From an uncultured Croceitalea sp. (GTDB lineage: Bacteria; Bacteroidota; Bacteroidia; Flavobacteriales; Flavobacteriaceae): a stretch of 64,000 bases of DNA. Positions within the stretch are counted from its first letter, which is position 1, and each line of letters starts with the position of its first letter. Location of the stretch: positions 310,001 to 374,000 of the forward strand of contig CANMOV010000003.1 in NCBI GenBank assembly GCA_947499565.1. The letters run 5' to 3'. Under the pieces are notes generated by a model, which was not told where the DNA came from, did no database searches, and saw only the letters and a list, made by a program, of their open reading frames with translations. Of this stretch, positions 1 to 10,273 are shown one piece after another. A program made the position numbers and the translations under genes.

Positions 1-84
1 AGGAATAGTATAGCTGGTAATGGTACTTTACAGTAAAAATTCGTCCATTCGAGTAATTTTTTTAAGGCATAGCCATGAAAAATT

Positions 85-118
85 GTATCGAGAATTAGAA
101 TTTTATTGTTCTCGATAC
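85..118. repeat. 10-bp perfect inverted repeat
   Basis: The arms GTATCGAGAA (85-94) and TTCTCGATAC (109-118) are exactly complementary across a 14-nt AT-rich loop. The right arm shares its last base with the CCTGCC palindrome that follows. It could be a transcript-end hairpin or a protein site. No gene on either side explains it directly. Confidence 0.6.
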
Positions 119-145
119 CTGCCCTTCCGGCAGGCGGGCTTTTTC
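118..145. repeat. CCTGCC..GGCAGG palindrome with T-run, REP-like
   Basis: CCTGCC (118-123) pairs with GGCAGG (129-134) around a short loop. The sequence then continues CGGGC and a T-rich tract to about 149. Palindromes of the CCTGCC-nnnn-GGCAGG type are, to my recollection, dispersed intergenic repeats in many flavobacterial genomes. The T-run also makes it a candidate plus-strand terminator. Whether it is a dispersed repeat needs a genome-wide count. Confidence 0.5.
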
Positions 146-283
146 TTTTAGAAAAAACTCGAACTGACAACTTCTGTTTCATTATAGATTTTAAAACGTA
201 CAATAGGCGAATCATTATAAATTTTAATCTTTTGTTTGTAACTCTCTTATCATTTTAATTAATAGTGCACAACTATCTAATTT

Positions 284-3007
284 TTAATAACTTATCGCTA
301 AGTTTAAAAAATACGTTCTGCCAAAGCCGTACCAATATTTTGGTGCAAAAGACGGATTGTCACGTAAACTATCTTGTTGTAATTGCCCAAAATTTCCATT
401 TCTACTTTGTTCATAACCTCCTGTTCTAAAAACAGCATCAAAAGCATTATTTATACTGGCAAATACGCTAATATATTTTCCATTTTTTAACCAGGATTTT
501 CCACCAACCAGGTTAAGTAAATAAAAATCGTCCAATCTAGATTGCTTTAAAAGATTAGTAACATTTTCTTCAGTTGCATCAGGAAAACGTTCTCCAGTAT
601 CCGGGTCAAAAAAGAAGCTTTGTGTTCTTGTTATCGTTGAAATATTAGCGTAGTTATTGGCCAAATAATTCGCCGTGGCTCCAATCCACCAATACTTTGG
701 GTCACGATATTCTATACCTAAAGCAAATGCTTTTTGTGGACCTTGAGCTAAGCGAAGATTCTTAATATTAGCAGTACCTAAGTTAATACTACCTGTTATA
801 TCTATTAAGTCTTCTTCTGCACCTGCGGTATCAAAATTTATCATAACCGATGGATTACTTGCATACAGGTATTTTGCAACATTCGCTACAGCCGAAAGTT
901 TAACTTGGGATGAGATTTGGTATTCCAATCCAAGTTCAATTCCCATATGTAATTTATCCAAATCTGTAAGTACCTCTTGTACAAAATCCGATCCTACTCC
1001 AGAATCAACAAAAAAGAAATTTATATCTGTAGTATTCTGAAATCTGCTATGGAATCCTGAAATTCTTCCTGTAAGGTCCGGAAGGCGAAGAAAATAATTT
1101 ACATCTGCAGTTGAAATGGTCTCACTTTTAATATTAGGAACAACTGCGTTATTCTCTCTAGGGTTTATAAAACTATTTTGCAAAACTGGTGCCTTATTAA
1201 TAAATGCTCCATTTACTTTAAACCAGTGTCTACCTGTAACCTTATACGTTAATCCTCCTTTTAAACCATAGTTTGAAAAACTTAATTCATCACTTTTCTC
1301 TATGGAATTTTCTATAAATCTTTCATTTAAAAACAATCCATTCCTCTGATATTTTGTACTTGAAATTGTTCCAGAAACGAATCCTAACCATTTTAATTTC
1401 TCAAAACTTAGTTGTGCAAAACCACTGAGAAGAGAGGCGTGCATTTCATAGTTATAATTGAAAATATCTTCTTCAACTTTATTTAAAGTGCCATTTACGT
1501 CATTCTGGGTATCCGAGAATGGGTCTATATCTTCATGGAAGTCGGCTCCCAACAAGTCCTTTATCTCAGCATAATTTTCAGATTTTAACTGTTGATAGTT
1601 AACCCCAAAATCAATTTTAAAATTTGCATTTAGTTTAAGATTTGCTGCTGATGAAAGCGTAATTTGAGTATTATCTGTTGTATCATTATAATAAAGGTAT
1701 GTAGCTTTACCACTACTATTTGCTTGATATAGATTGGACCAATTAAGCTGCCTGTTATTTAGGAAACCATCCCGTGCCAATTCAGCATTAGTAAAATCCG
1801 CACCTATTGGATTATTTATATAAAAACTTGGTAAATATCTATAATAAGTTGGCTCTGGGTTTGGCGCGTTAAAATAACCTAAACGACTACGATTATTGGT
1901 TCCAAATTGATAAGAAGCCCCAGAAGTGACTTTTATTTTTTTGGATTTGTAATAATGGTTAAGCATAACAATTGGCTCAAAAACATTACGCTCTCTGGAA
2001 TTGCGGATAGCTCCATTTTGGATACCCCAATATGGATTGTATTTATTTCCAGCCAATTCAAAAACCTCTTCTGTAATTGCCGATGAGCGACCCCTTCTAT
2101 TCCTAGCTAAAATTGTGGTAAAGAGAATATTGTTTCTTTCATTTAGCTGATACTCTAAAGCACCAAGAAAAGAATATGCATCATATAAAGTACCATCTAT
2201 ATAGCCTTCCTTAGCCCATCTCCTAGAAGCAGAAAGTGTATAACCAAACCCATTTGTATTTATACCAGAGGTGTAGGTAGCCATTAATCGGCCAAAGTAA
2301 GTTCTATTTGATGCAGAAGAAGACAAGCGAATACCAGGTCTTAGCTTTGATGGACGGATATCAATATTAGTGTTACCCAAAATGCCTCCAAATGTATAAT
2401 CTGAAGTTTCTAACCCATTAGAAAATTCTTGATTTCTGATTACATCATTAAGCCCTCCCCAATTATTCCATTGCGGGCGCCCATCGAAAAATTTATTCAT
2501 CCTAATACCATTAATTAGCACTTGCCCATTCTGAGAATCATACCCTCGTACTCTGAAAAATGCTTGTCCAAAATCAAAAGCTGCTCTATTTAGAAAAACA
2601 TCCTTAGTTGCTTGCAATAACCCAGCTGATAAAGAGACCGTTTCATCATCTTCTGATAGGTCAGATTCCGTTAACGAGATAAGATTATCCGTTTGCTCTA
2701 TTGTAATATCATTAGTAAGGGTAATCATTCCTATACTCAAGTTTTGAGCTTCCAATAAAATAGGTATGCGTTTAGTATTATAATATGGTGCAGAAATCTT
2801 TAAAATATAAGCTCCTTCTTGCGAGGTGGCTAGTTGAAACTCACCTTGGGAATTAGACAGACAAGTCTCGCTAGTCCCTTCAATGGAAATAATAGCCTTA
2901 TCTAAAGGTGCTTTTGCGGTTTGGTTACCTATTTTCCCGGTAATGGTTATTGTTTCTTGCCCATACCCTATGGAGGATAGGCAAAATAGAATTAAAAATA
3001 TACGCAT
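284..3007 (-). CDS. TonB-dependent receptor with carboxypeptidase-like regulatory domain
   Basis: A 907-residue outer-membrane receptor. It has a signal peptide (about residues 1-16, ending GYG-Q), a CarboxypepD_reg-like beta-sandwich (about 20-105), a plug domain (about 115-230, with RGYDSQNGQVLINGIRMN) and a long barrel rich in alternating aromatic residues that closes with FLNLAISY. Length and domain order fit the family. The ligand cannot be read from sequence. No SusD partner or degradative enzymes lie next to it, so a polysaccharide role has no contextual support. It is divergent from the secreted endonuclease-fold gene at 3103. The ATG at 3007 is chosen because it gives a clean signal peptide. 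I am confident of the family and unsure of the substrate. Confidence 0.9.
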   Translation of the reverse strand: MRIFLILFCLSSIGYGQETITITGKIGNQTAKAPLDKAIISIEGTSETCLSNSQGEFQLATSQEGAYILKISAPYYNTKRIPILLEAQNLSIGMITLTNDITIEQTDNLISLTESDLSEDDETVSLSAGLLQATKDVFLNRAAFDFGQAFFRVRGYDSQNGQVLINGIRMNKFFDGRPQWNNWGGLNDVIRNQEFSNGLETSDYTFGGILGNTNIDIRPSKLRPGIRLSSSASNRTYFGRLMATYTSGINTNGFGYTLSASRRWAKEGYIDGTLYDAYSFLGALEYQLNERNNILFTTILARNRRGRSSAITEEVFELAGNKYNPYWGIQNGAIRNSRERNVFEPIVMLNHYYKSKKIKVTSGASYQFGTNNRSRLGYFNAPNPEPTYYRYLPSFYINNPIGADFTNAELARDGFLNNRQLNWSNLYQANSSGKATYLYYNDTTDNTQITLSSAANLKLNANFKIDFGVNYQQLKSENYAEIKDLLGADFHEDIDPFSDTQNDVNGTLNKVEEDIFNYNYEMHASLLSGFAQLSFEKLKWLGFVSGTISSTKYQRNGLFLNERFIENSIEKSDELSFSNYGLKGGLTYKVTGRHWFKVNGAFINKAPVLQNSFINPRENNAVVPNIKSETISTADVNYFLRLPDLTGRISGFHSRFQNTTDINFFFVDSGVGSDFVQEVLTDLDKLHMGIELGLEYQISSQVKLSAVANVAKYLYASNPSVMINFDTAGAEEDLIDITGSINLGTANIKNLRLAQGPQKAFALGIEYRDPKYWWIGATANYLANNYANISTITRTQSFFFDPDTGERFPDATEENVTNLLKQSRLDDFYLLNLVGGKSWLKNGKYISVFASINNAFDAVFRTGGYEQSRNGNFGQLQQDSLRDNPSFAPKYWYGFGRTYFLNLAISY

Positions 3008-3102
3008 GCAATGGTTGTGTGTTCCCCAATGTTACGATAAAATGTCAGAAAAACCTCAATTTCAAATAAAACCTTAAATTGGTATTCTACTAGAGTATCT
3101 TA

Positions 3103-4140
3103 ATGAGAGTCCTTTTTTATATACTTTTTTTAATTCCATTTTTCTTGCTAGGGCAAACTAAAAAAACTTATAAAATTAGGACTATTGCATTCTATAATAT
3201 CGAGAATCTATTTGACACCAAAAATGACACACTAGTCTTTGATGATGAAAGAACTCCTAACGGCAACTATAATTGGACTCATAAACGTTATCAAAAGAAG
3301 ATTGAGCACATTTCTAAGGTACTTTCCGAAATCGGACAGGATTTAACAAATACATCACCTGATATTATAGGATTGTGCGAGGTAGAAAAAAGAGCTGTAC
3401 TCGATGATTTAGTGCAGCATCAAAATCTACAAAATAAGGATTACGGAATCATACATCTCGATTCTCCAGATGAAAGAGGCATAGATGTAGCTTTTTTATA
3501 CAAGAAAGCATCTTTTATACCAAATACCTTTAAAAATCATCAATTATTACTTTTTAATGAAGAGGGTTTTAGGGATTATACGAGAGATCAACTTGTAGTA
3601 AGCGGGTTCTTAGATGAGGAACTGCTATTCTTTATTGTTAATCACTGGCCATCTAGAAGTGGTGGAGAATCTCGAAGCAAACCATATAGAAGAAAAGCTG
3701 CAGAGCTAAACAATAGAATTATTGATTCAATTAAGCGTATAAGTCCTCTGGCTAAGATTATTAGTATGGGAGATTTTAATGATGATCCTCGCGATACTAG
3801 TTTTAAAAAAATATTAAAAACCAAAGGAAAAATAAGGCAATTGGATAGTTTATCCTTATTTAATCCAATGGAAAAACTTTATAACAAAGGGATTGGTTCG
3901 CTTGCATATCGTGATAAATGGAATCTATTTGATCAGTTCTTTTTTACATCCAATCTAATTACTAATAAAAAAGACAGCTATACTTTTTGGAAAGCGGCAG
4001 TTTATAGCCCTAATTACTTAAAAACCGCCAACGGCAAATACAAAAACTACCCTTTTAGAACTTATGTAGGTACTACCTACCAAGGGGGGTATGCAGATCA
4101 TTTTCCTATTTATCTTTACCTAATAAAAGAAAACAATTAA
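3103..4140 (+). CDS. Secreted endonuclease/exonuclease/phosphatase family protein
   Basis: A 345-residue protein with a signal peptide (about 1-17, ending LLGQ) and the full EEP metal-dependent hydrolase fold. Visible motifs are NIENLFD near residue 32, GLCEVE near 90, NHWPSR near 180, GDFNDDP near 223 and the terminal DHFPI near 332. These supply the Mg-binding Asn/Glu, the catalytic Asp/Asn and the final Asp-His pair. Bacteroidota homologues are usually exported and could act on nucleic acid or phosphoester substrates. The exact substrate is unknown. The gene is followed after about 55 bp by a lipoprotein gene on the same strand. Confidence 0.9.
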   Translation: MRVLFYILFLIPFFLLGQTKKTYKIRTIAFYNIENLFDTKNDTLVFDDERTPNGNYNWTHKRYQKKIEHISKVLSEIGQDLTNTSPDIIGLCEVEKRAVLDDLVQHQNLQNKDYGIIHLDSPDERGIDVAFLYKKASFIPNTFKNHQLLLFNEEGFRDYTRDQLVVSGFLDEELLFFIVNHWPSRSGGESRSKPYRRKAAELNNRIIDSIKRISPLAKIISMGDFNDDPRDTSFKKILKTKGKIRQLDSLSLFNPMEKLYNKGIGSLAYRDKWNLFDQFFFTSNLITNKKDSYTFWKAAVYSPNYLKTANGKYKNYPFRTYVGTTYQGGYADHFPIYLYLIKENN

Positions 4141-4194
4141 CACTTTACCAAACGCAACGCTACCTATTTTTAGCATCTTGGATAAAAACGAGCT

Positions 4195-4707
4195 ATGAAA
4201 AGGATTGTTTTATATATAACAGCATTCTTGGTACTACTATCTTGTAGTACAGATGATAGTAGTAACCCCTGTGCTTTGCCAGTAGGCGCATCTGTAGATG
4301 CCATAACCCAATCTATTTATATTGAGTTGGTTAATAGTGACGGCACTAATCTAATCACCAATAATACCTATAGTGGTTTGGATATTATTGCAGAGAAAAA
4401 TGGCTTTATTATTCGCCCAGTAGTTTTTGATGCTGCTCAAATACCTAGTTTACCCGAATCTGTAAAGGACATTATAGTATTGGAGCTTTTTGGCCAAGAA
4501 GGAGCTAATACATGGTCTATTCAACTTAATGAAAACGAAACCGATGTTTTGGTCATTGACTTAAAACATGGTGCTCCAGATGAATGCGGTTTTTTTCTAT
4601 TCGAAGTATTATCCGCATCTTATAATGGCATAAGCCAAAATGTAGAACCCTTTGCTGTAAATGAAGGTGATGCTCAAATAAACTTTAAAATTACGGTAGT
4701 CAAATAA
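4195..4707 (+). CDS. Lipoprotein of unknown function
   Basis: A 170-residue protein with a clear lipobox: a hydrophobic N-terminus followed by LLSC, with Cys at 17, then an STDDSSNPC linker. The rest looks like a small all-beta domain (alternating IYIELVNSDG, WSIQLNENETDVLVIDL). I do not recognise the family. It lies 55 bp after the EEP enzyme on the same strand and may be cotranscribed. It is convergent with the membrane protein at 4710, with only two bases between the stops. No function is assigned. Confidence 0.8.
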   Translation: MKRIVLYITAFLVLLSCSTDDSSNPCALPVGASVDAITQSIYIELVNSDGTNLITNNTYSGLDIIAEKNGFIIRPVVFDAAQIPSLPESVKDIIVLELFGQEGANTWSIQLNENETDVLVIDLKHGAPDECGFFLFEVLSASYNGISQNVEPFAVNEGDAQINFKITVVK

Positions 4708-4709
4708 TA

Positions 4710-5147
4710 CTAGCTAAACCACTGTCCCCATGGGATACGGCTCAAAATCAACAAAAGGCCTAAACCATAAAAAATTGCAATACTTTTAAATTTAGCAGTA
4801 TCCTCTGTTTTCTTTTTATGACGAGACCATCCTATCGTAATTAAAGCAAGTGCAATAATATTAATTAGTGGATGTTCCATGGCTAGTAGACGAGCAGGAG
4901 CGTTTAAACCTCCCATTCCTAAGGTTTGTATAGCTTTTAGGCCATTAACAGAAGTAAAGTATAACACCAAGCCTATTAGTAGCTGTATATGACTTAAAAT
5001 AAGTGCAAAAAGACTTACTCTTAAATCTTTATCAAATCTAAATTCCTTTTTTCCTAGCCAACCGGCAAAAGCATTAAATACAGCCAAAATTAAAATAGCT
5101 AATACAACATAGGCAAGATAAGAGTGAACATTTTGAATGATTTCCAT
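4710..5147 (-). CDS. Small four-helix membrane protein, cytochrome b561-like architecture
   Basis: A 145-residue integral membrane protein with four predicted helices (about 10-32, 44-66, 88-105 and 120-140). His residues near helix starts (NVHSYLAY, LSHIQLL, MEHPLIN) recall b-type heme proteins of the cytochrome b561 kind. I infer this from helix and His spacing only; a heme-free role is equally possible. It is a single gene with a strong hairpin terminator at 5188-5214 upstream on its own strand, where the Oar-like receptor begins on the other side. It is convergent with the lipoprotein gene ending at 4707. Confidence 0.75.
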   Translation of the reverse strand: MEIIQNVHSYLAYVVLAILILAVFNAFAGWLGKKEFRFDKDLRVSLFALILSHIQLLIGLVLYFTSVNGLKAIQTLGMGGLNAPARLLAMEHPLINIIALALITIGWSRHKKKTEDTAKFKSIAIFYGLGLLLILSRIPWGQWFS

Positions 5148-5187
5148 AGTTAGATTTTGATGCTTAAATGTACTAATTTTTGGACAT

Positions 5188-5214
5188 AAAAAAACCCCGC
5201 AAAAGCGGGGTTTT
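5188..5214. terminator. Bidirectional intrinsic terminator
   Basis: The stem AAAACCCCGC/GCGGGGTTTT has an AAAA loop and is flanked by A-run and T-run, so it works in either direction. It sits 20 bp past the stop of the Oar-like receptor (minus strand), whose transcript it most likely ends. Confidence 0.9.
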
Positions 5215-5234
5215 AAAATTATATAATGCTAGGT

Positions 5235-8200
5235 TTAGTTAAAGATATATCTAACACCCAACTGCGCTTGCCATCTTGAAGATTGAAGACCAAAATCATC
5301 CAATTCTTCTAGATTAGCAGAACCATCTGCATTAATAACACCAGTGTTGATATCAAATACTGGTGTATCACCTGTTGAAACTGTAGTAAGTGGACTAACT
5401 TCACTTCTAATGAATTTACGCTTACCCCAATCTTTATTTAATAAATTGGTAAAGTTGAAAACATCTGCAGATAACTGCAACGTATGTGTCTTTTCCCCAA
5501 CTTTAAAAGAGAAATCTTGTAATAGTTTAAAATCTACTACATGGCTCCATGGTCCTCTAGAAGCATTACGCTCTGCATAACGACCTCTATTTTCACTAAG
5601 ATAGTCATCGTTTTGGATAAAAGTATCCAACAATTGCCATTTAGCAGCTTGCTCAGCAGCATCGCCAGAGAAAACAATCTCATCTGCACTTGCTGGAATA
5701 TAAATTAATGCATTATCACGAGAATCATCATTTAATAAATCTCTACCCTCTCTATAGGTAAAGCTATAAGGACCACTCTGCACACCTTCGTAGAAAAGTG
5801 CTACTGTAGTTTTTACATTCTCGTTCCACTTGAACTCATAAGAAGCACTTGTAGTAATCCTATTTCCTAAAGCAAAATCTGAACGAGTTACAGGAAGGTT
5901 TGGAGAGTTCTTACCATTTACAGTAAGTATATTTCTCCATTGCGAACTGTTTTGAGAAGAAGTACCATCAAAAACCTTGTTAGATTCACCATAAGTGTAT
6001 GCTATTTGACCTGCAAAACCATTTTCATATGGCTTACGTAATGTAAATGTTACGTTAGTTGCATCACCACCACCAGTATTAGAAGCTAAAATAATTCTAC
6101 CATAGGTATCATCTATCTCTGCTCTTCTATCATAGAATGGTCTATTATCAGCTCCTTGATAAAAACCTGTTGGGCCTCCAAGATTTAAGTTCTCATAATA
6201 AATATCTGTAATAACATCTGTATATAACAAATCTGCAGAAGCAATTAATCCCCATAATGGAAGTTTTTGATCTATCGCGATATTGAATTTCATTACTTGT
6301 GGTAATTTAAAATCTTCCGCAACTAAATCAATATTACCCCCTAAACCACCAGAACCTGGAGCAGGATCTTCGAACTGATTGTTAACATCTGCAACAAAAG
6401 GCTGTCCAAATTCAAAGTTAAATCCACCTGTAACACCATTATTATTGTATGTTCCTCCAGGCCATACTAATGGTAACCTAGAAGTAAATACACCTAAGCC
6501 ACCTCTAATCTGTGTAGAACGATTACCATCAACATCCCAATTAAAACCAAGTCTTGGCGAAAAAACCGCATTGCTAATTTCTTGTCCAACACGTGCTCCT
6601 TGTAAGTCTTTACCAGCAGCTTCCAATAAGCCAACAGTAGTGGTATTAAACTCTTCATTAGCAGTTCCAGATTTCCATGTTGGAACATCTATACGAGCAC
6701 CAAAACTAAATTTAAAATTATCAGTTACATCAAAATCATCCTGCACATAAAATCCATATTGCGATGTCTTAAAATCTGCTGAACCTGCAGAGTCATCTCC
6801 GTTTACACCATTACCAACTAAAGAGTAACCATGTTGGTATACATCTGCATCCTGTCCTGTCAAGAATTGGTTTAAACCAGTAGAAAGCAAGTTTCCTGCA
6901 TCATCAAACTGATCTTCAAAAGTGTAATCCCCAAAGTTAAAAGCAAAGAATAAGTTTTTAACATCCGCGAACTCAAAGTTAGCACCTAAAGTTACCGTAT
7001 GGCGACCAGCGTAGATTTCAAAATTGTTTGAAATCGTTAGATAATCAGAGTTCAACAAGTTAGCTGTTGAAAAAGGCTCAGAACCAAAAGAAATAGTTCC
7101 GTCACCATCTTGTATATCTACTGTGGGAAAAGGATCTCCTAAAGGATCACGGTCATCTCTTACCGTAGTATAACCAATTACTAAATTGTTTGAAAATTTG
7201 TTGCCAAATCTTGAATTTAATTCTAATGCCGTAGAATTTGTATTAGAAACAAAGAGTTCAGAACCGTTTATAAAACCAATATTTCTGTTACCAGAGTTAC
7301 GTGCTTCTAAATTATCAGCACCAACATAACTATGTCTTAAAGACAAGTTATGGTTCTCATTTATATTCCAATCTATCTTAGCAACTAAAGTATTACTCTC
7401 TAAAGTAGTCGCATTATTATCAAAAATACCAGGGCTGTAGCCATAGGTATTTTGAAGGAAGCTACTTAAATTAGCCAAGTCTGCCTCAGATGAACGTCCT
7501 GTATAATTACTGAAGTTGAATGGCTGAGGAATTTCTGACTCACCTCTTTCGTAGTTAACGAAAAAGAATAATTTATCTTCAATTAGCGGTCCACCTAAAC
7601 GAACACCGTATGTATTTGTAGAGAATTCAGAAATTTTTTCTCTTTCCTCGCCATCACCAACCAAATCTGGTGGTGTTTTACCTACTAAACTTTCGTTTCT
7701 TGTAAAATAATAAGCCGACCCTTCAAACTCATTAGAACCAGAACGTGTAACTGCATTTACAGAACCTCCAGAGAAACCAGACTGTCTAACATCAAAAGGA
7801 GCAATGTTAATCTGGAAAGTTTCAATAGCATCAACAGATAAAGGATTAACCCCTGTTTGCCCACCATTTGTACCTGAGCCAGCTAAACCAAAAACATCAT
7901 TATTTACAGCACCATCTATATAAATAGCATTGTAACGGTTGTTCTGACCTGCAAGTGAGATAGAAAAACCATCATTCCCTTCACTTAACTGAGCTTGTGG
8001 TGTTAAACGAACAAAATCCGCTAAAGAACGTGAAGCCGCAGGAGTTGTAGCTACTTGGCGTTGCGAAATATTTGTTTCCGTACCTGTTTTATTTGATCCA
8101 AATACCCCGTTTGATACTGCAGAAACAACTACCTCATCAAGAGCAGTTGCCGATTCTGACATCTGAGAACTAATTCTAACAGTTGCTCCAAGATTTAAAT

Positions 8201-8480
8201 AAACTCCATCTTTTACATCGTCATTAAAACCAACATAAGAAATAGTTACTTTGTAAGGCCCTCCAGTACGCATACCAGATATACGGTAAAAGCCATCAAA
8301 ATCTGTTGCCGCACCATAAACTGTTCCTGAAGGAACATGTACTGCAACAATACTAGCACCTGGTAAAGGCTCGCCAGCGTTGTCGGTTACCTTACCACCA
8401 ATTGCTGATGTGGTAACCCCTTGAGAAAATGCCATTACAGAAAAAAGTAGTGTAATAGCTACTAAGTAGATTTTTTTCAT
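5235..8480 (-). CDS. Oar-like TonB-dependent outer-membrane receptor
   Basis: A 1081-residue protein with a signal peptide (1-19, ending AFS-Q). An N-terminal carboxypeptidase-regulatory-like domain (about 25-115) contains GKVTDNAGEPLPGASI and ATDFDGFYRISG. A plug (about 125-260) has the TonB-box-like LDEVVVSA and the Oar-type IYIDGAVNNDVFGLAG. A large barrel ends in LGVRYIFN, with a terminal aromatic residue near the end as expected for BAM. This matches Oar-like proteins, abundant in Flavobacteriia; the prototype is an adhesion/OMP protein of Myxococcus, and the ligand here is unknown. A 155-bp AT-rich non-coding stretch precedes it, and a strong terminator follows. Confidence 0.92.
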   Translation of the reverse strand: MKKIYLVAITLLFSVMAFSQGVTTSAIGGKVTDNAGEPLPGASIVAVHVPSGTVYGAATDFDGFYRISGMRTGGPYKVTISYVGFNDDVKDGVYLNLGATVRISSQMSESATALDEVVVSAVSNGVFGSNKTGTETNISQRQVATTPAASRSLADFVRLTPQAQLSEGNDGFSISLAGQNNRYNAIYIDGAVNNDVFGLAGSGTNGGQTGVNPLSVDAIETFQINIAPFDVRQSGFSGGSVNAVTRSGSNEFEGSAYYFTRNESLVGKTPPDLVGDGEEREKISEFSTNTYGVRLGGPLIEDKLFFFVNYERGESEIPQPFNFSNYTGRSSEADLANLSSFLQNTYGYSPGIFDNNATTLESNTLVAKIDWNINENHNLSLRHSYVGADNLEARNSGNRNIGFINGSELFVSNTNSTALELNSRFGNKFSNNLVIGYTTVRDDRDPLGDPFPTVDIQDGDGTISFGSEPFSTANLLNSDYLTISNNFEIYAGRHTVTLGANFEFADVKNLFFAFNFGDYTFEDQFDDAGNLLSTGLNQFLTGQDADVYQHGYSLVGNGVNGDDSAGSADFKTSQYGFYVQDDFDVTDNFKFSFGARIDVPTWKSGTANEEFNTTTVGLLEAAGKDLQGARVGQEISNAVFSPRLGFNWDVDGNRSTQIRGGLGVFTSRLPLVWPGGTYNNNGVTGGFNFEFGQPFVADVNNQFEDPAPGSGGLGGNIDLVAEDFKLPQVMKFNIAIDQKLPLWGLIASADLLYTDVITDIYYENLNLGGPTGFYQGADNRPFYDRRAEIDDTYGRIILASNTGGGDATNVTFTLRKPYENGFAGQIAYTYGESNKVFDGTSSQNSSQWRNILTVNGKNSPNLPVTRSDFALGNRITTSASYEFKWNENVKTTVALFYEGVQSGPYSFTYREGRDLLNDDSRDNALIYIPASADEIVFSGDAAEQAAKWQLLDTFIQNDDYLSENRGRYAERNASRGPWSHVVDFKLLQDFSFKVGEKTHTLQLSADVFNFTNLLNKDWGKRKFIRSEVSPLTTVSTGDTPVFDINTGVINADGSANLEELDDFGLQSSRWQAQLGVRYIFN

Positions 8481-8635
8481 TTTTAAGTGTGTTTAATAGT
8501 TTAATTAGCTTTGCAAAAGTCTTGTTTTAAACTTTTTGCCATGTTAAAATAACGTTAAGAAACGTATTGTGCAAATGTTGTTAAAAGCTTACTGTACAAA
8601 TGTTTATAACTATTTCAGTGTTATAAAAAAAAGGC
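8481..8635. other. Spacer between pgi and the Oar-like gene
   Basis: 155 bp of AT-rich sequence between the pgi stop and the start of the Oar-like gene, both on the minus strand. It contains several GCAAA/ACAAATGT runs that resemble reverse-complemented -7 elements, but none is an exact TAnnTTTG. It probably carries the Oar-like promoter and leader. There is no clear terminator hairpin after pgi. Confidence 0.4.
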
Positions 8636-10273
8636 TTAATTCTTAAATTTTTGCAAAAGTATCATTGTCGAGGAGTCATGACTGCTAATATCTGAGCTTT
8701 GGATATCTTTTAATGTGTTTTTAGCAAGTTGTTTGCCTAATTCTACGCCCCATTGATCGTAACTAAAAATATTCCATATAATGCCTTGAACAAATATTTT
8801 ATGTTCATACATGGCAATAAGTGCGCCCAAACTTTTAGGAGTAAGTTTGTCTATAAGAATAGTATTTGTAGGCTTATTCCCTTCAAATACTTTAAATGGA
8901 GCTAGTCTATTAATATGTTCTTGAGCTAAATCATTGGCTTTTAGCTCGGCTGTTACTTCTTCTAAATCTTTCCCATTCATTAGGGCTTCAGTCTGGGCAA
9001 AAAAATTGGCCATTAGCTTATTATGATGCCCAATATTACCATGGAGTGAGTGTTTATAGCCTATAAAGTCTGTTGGGATAATTTTTGTCCCTTGGTGTAT
9101 TAATTGAAAGAAAGCATGTTGAGAATTGGTTCCTGGTTCGCCCCAAATAATAGTTCCTGTCTCATAAGGTATTTTGTTGCCTTTACGGTCTACACTTTTA
9201 CCATTACTTTCCATAATACCTTGCTGCAAATACGCTGAAAAGCGATGTAAATATTGCGTGTAAGGGATAATAGCTTCCGTTTCTGCACCATAAAAATTAT
9301 TATACCATATACTTAATAGAGCCAGTGTAACAGGGATGTTTTCTTTAAAGGGAGTTTCTTTAAAATGAGTATCCATCTCATTTGCACCCATTAGCAGCTC
9401 ATCAAAGTTTTCATACCCAACAGCTAGAGCAATTGAAAGTCCAACAGCACTCCATAGTGAAAAACGACCGCCAACCCAATCCCACATTGGAAATACATTT
9501 TCTTGAGCAATTCCAAATTCCGCTATCTTTTTTGTATTGGTAGAAACAGCCGCAAAATGTGAAGCTATATCTTTTTGTGAAGCATGCTTTAAAAACCATT
9601 CTTTAATGGTTGTTGCATTGCTAAGGGTCTCTTGGGTAGTAAACGTTTTTGAAACTACTACAAAAAGTGTGGTTTCTGGATGTAACCCTTTGAGTATTTC
9701 CTGAACATGATCCCCATCTACATTGCTAACAAAATGAAGCTTTAAATGATTCTTATAAAATTTTAATGACTCCGTTATCATGGCCGGCCCCAAATCTGAA
9801 CCTCCTATACCTATATTAACAACATCTGTAAATGTTTTTCCAGTGTATCCTGTTTTATCTCCTGATATAATCGCCTCACTAAATAGTTTAATATGCGCTT
9901 TAACCTGATATACTTCTGGCACAACATTTTCTCCGTCAACAAAAACAGTATCTTCCTTTTTTGCGCGAAGAGCGGTATGTGAAACTGCCCTTCCTTCAGT
10001 TTCGTTTATTCTTTCTCCTCCAAAATAGTCGTCGATAGCTTCTTTAAGCTTTATTTCTTCCGCTAACTGTAATAACAAAGATTTTGTTTCTCCAGTAATT
10101 CTATTTTTTGAGAAATCTACATAGAAATCTTTCCATTCAATAGAAAACTTCTTTGCTCTTTGCGTATCTAATTTAAAAAGTTCTTTAAGGTGTTTTTCTT
10201 TTGTCTCTTCAAAATGTGAAGAAAGTTTGGACCAAGATTTAGTTGTTGTTGGGTTGATTTTGGGTAGTGCCAT
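8636..10273 (-). CDS. pgi: Glucose-6-phosphate isomerase
   Basis: 545 residues, the usual length of bacterial phosphoglucose isomerase, which interconverts glucose-6-phosphate and fructose-6-phosphate in glycolysis and gluconeogenesis. The PGI signature [14 protein letters not shown] sits near residue 266. Other conserved segments are [11 protein letters not shown] near 160, KTFTTQET near 213 and the C-terminal [12 protein letters not shown] containing the catalytic Lys region. The start ATG lies inside the end of the M23 peptidase gene (about 35 bp overlap in another frame), which suggests translational coupling. It is the last gene of a compact minus-strand set 13319 to 8636. Confidence 0.97.
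   Translation of the reverse strand: MALPKINPTTTKSWSKLSSHFEETKEKHLKELFKLDTQRAKKFSIEWKDFYVDFSKNRITGETKSLLLQLAEEIKLKEAIDDYFGGERINETEGRAVSHTALRAKKEDTVFVDGENVVPEVYQVKAHIKLFSEAIISGDKTGYTGKTFTDVVNIGIGGSDLGPAMITESLKFYKNHLKLHFVSNVDGDHVQEILKGLHPETTLFVVVSKTFTTQETLSNATTIKEWFLKHASQKDIASHFAAVSTNTKKIAEFGIAQENVFPMWDWVGGRFSLWSAVGLSIALAVGYENFDELLMGANEMDTHFKETPFKENIPVTLALLSIWYNNFYGAETEAIIPYTQYLHRFSAYLQQGIMESNGKSVDRKGNKIPYETGTIIWGEPGTNSQHAFFQLIHQGTKIIPTDFIGYKHSLHGNIGHHNKLMANFFAQTEALMNGKDLEEVTAELKANDLAQEHINRLAPFKVFEGNKPTNTILIDKLTPKSLGALIAMYEHKIFVQGIIWNIFSYDQWGVELGKQLAKNTLKDIQSSDISSHDSSTMILLQKFKN

Larger units (their letters stand above)
1..283. other. Left-edge non-coding stretch
   Basis: No credible gene is visible before the stop of the TonB receptor at 284. 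The stretch is AT-rich. It holds a 10-bp perfect inverted repeat (85-94 with 109-118) and an adjacent CCTGCC/GGCAGG palindrome followed by a T-rich run, both listed separately. A nearby frame from the ATG at 75 closes after seven codons and is not called. The first 60 bases could be the end of a transcript that lies outside the window. Confidence 0.5.

Noticed and set aside
6379-6750. 123-codon plus-strand frame in the Oar-like gene
   Set aside because: It is antisense to a strongly conserved receptor frame, Pro/Ser/Lys-rich and without a recognisable domain.
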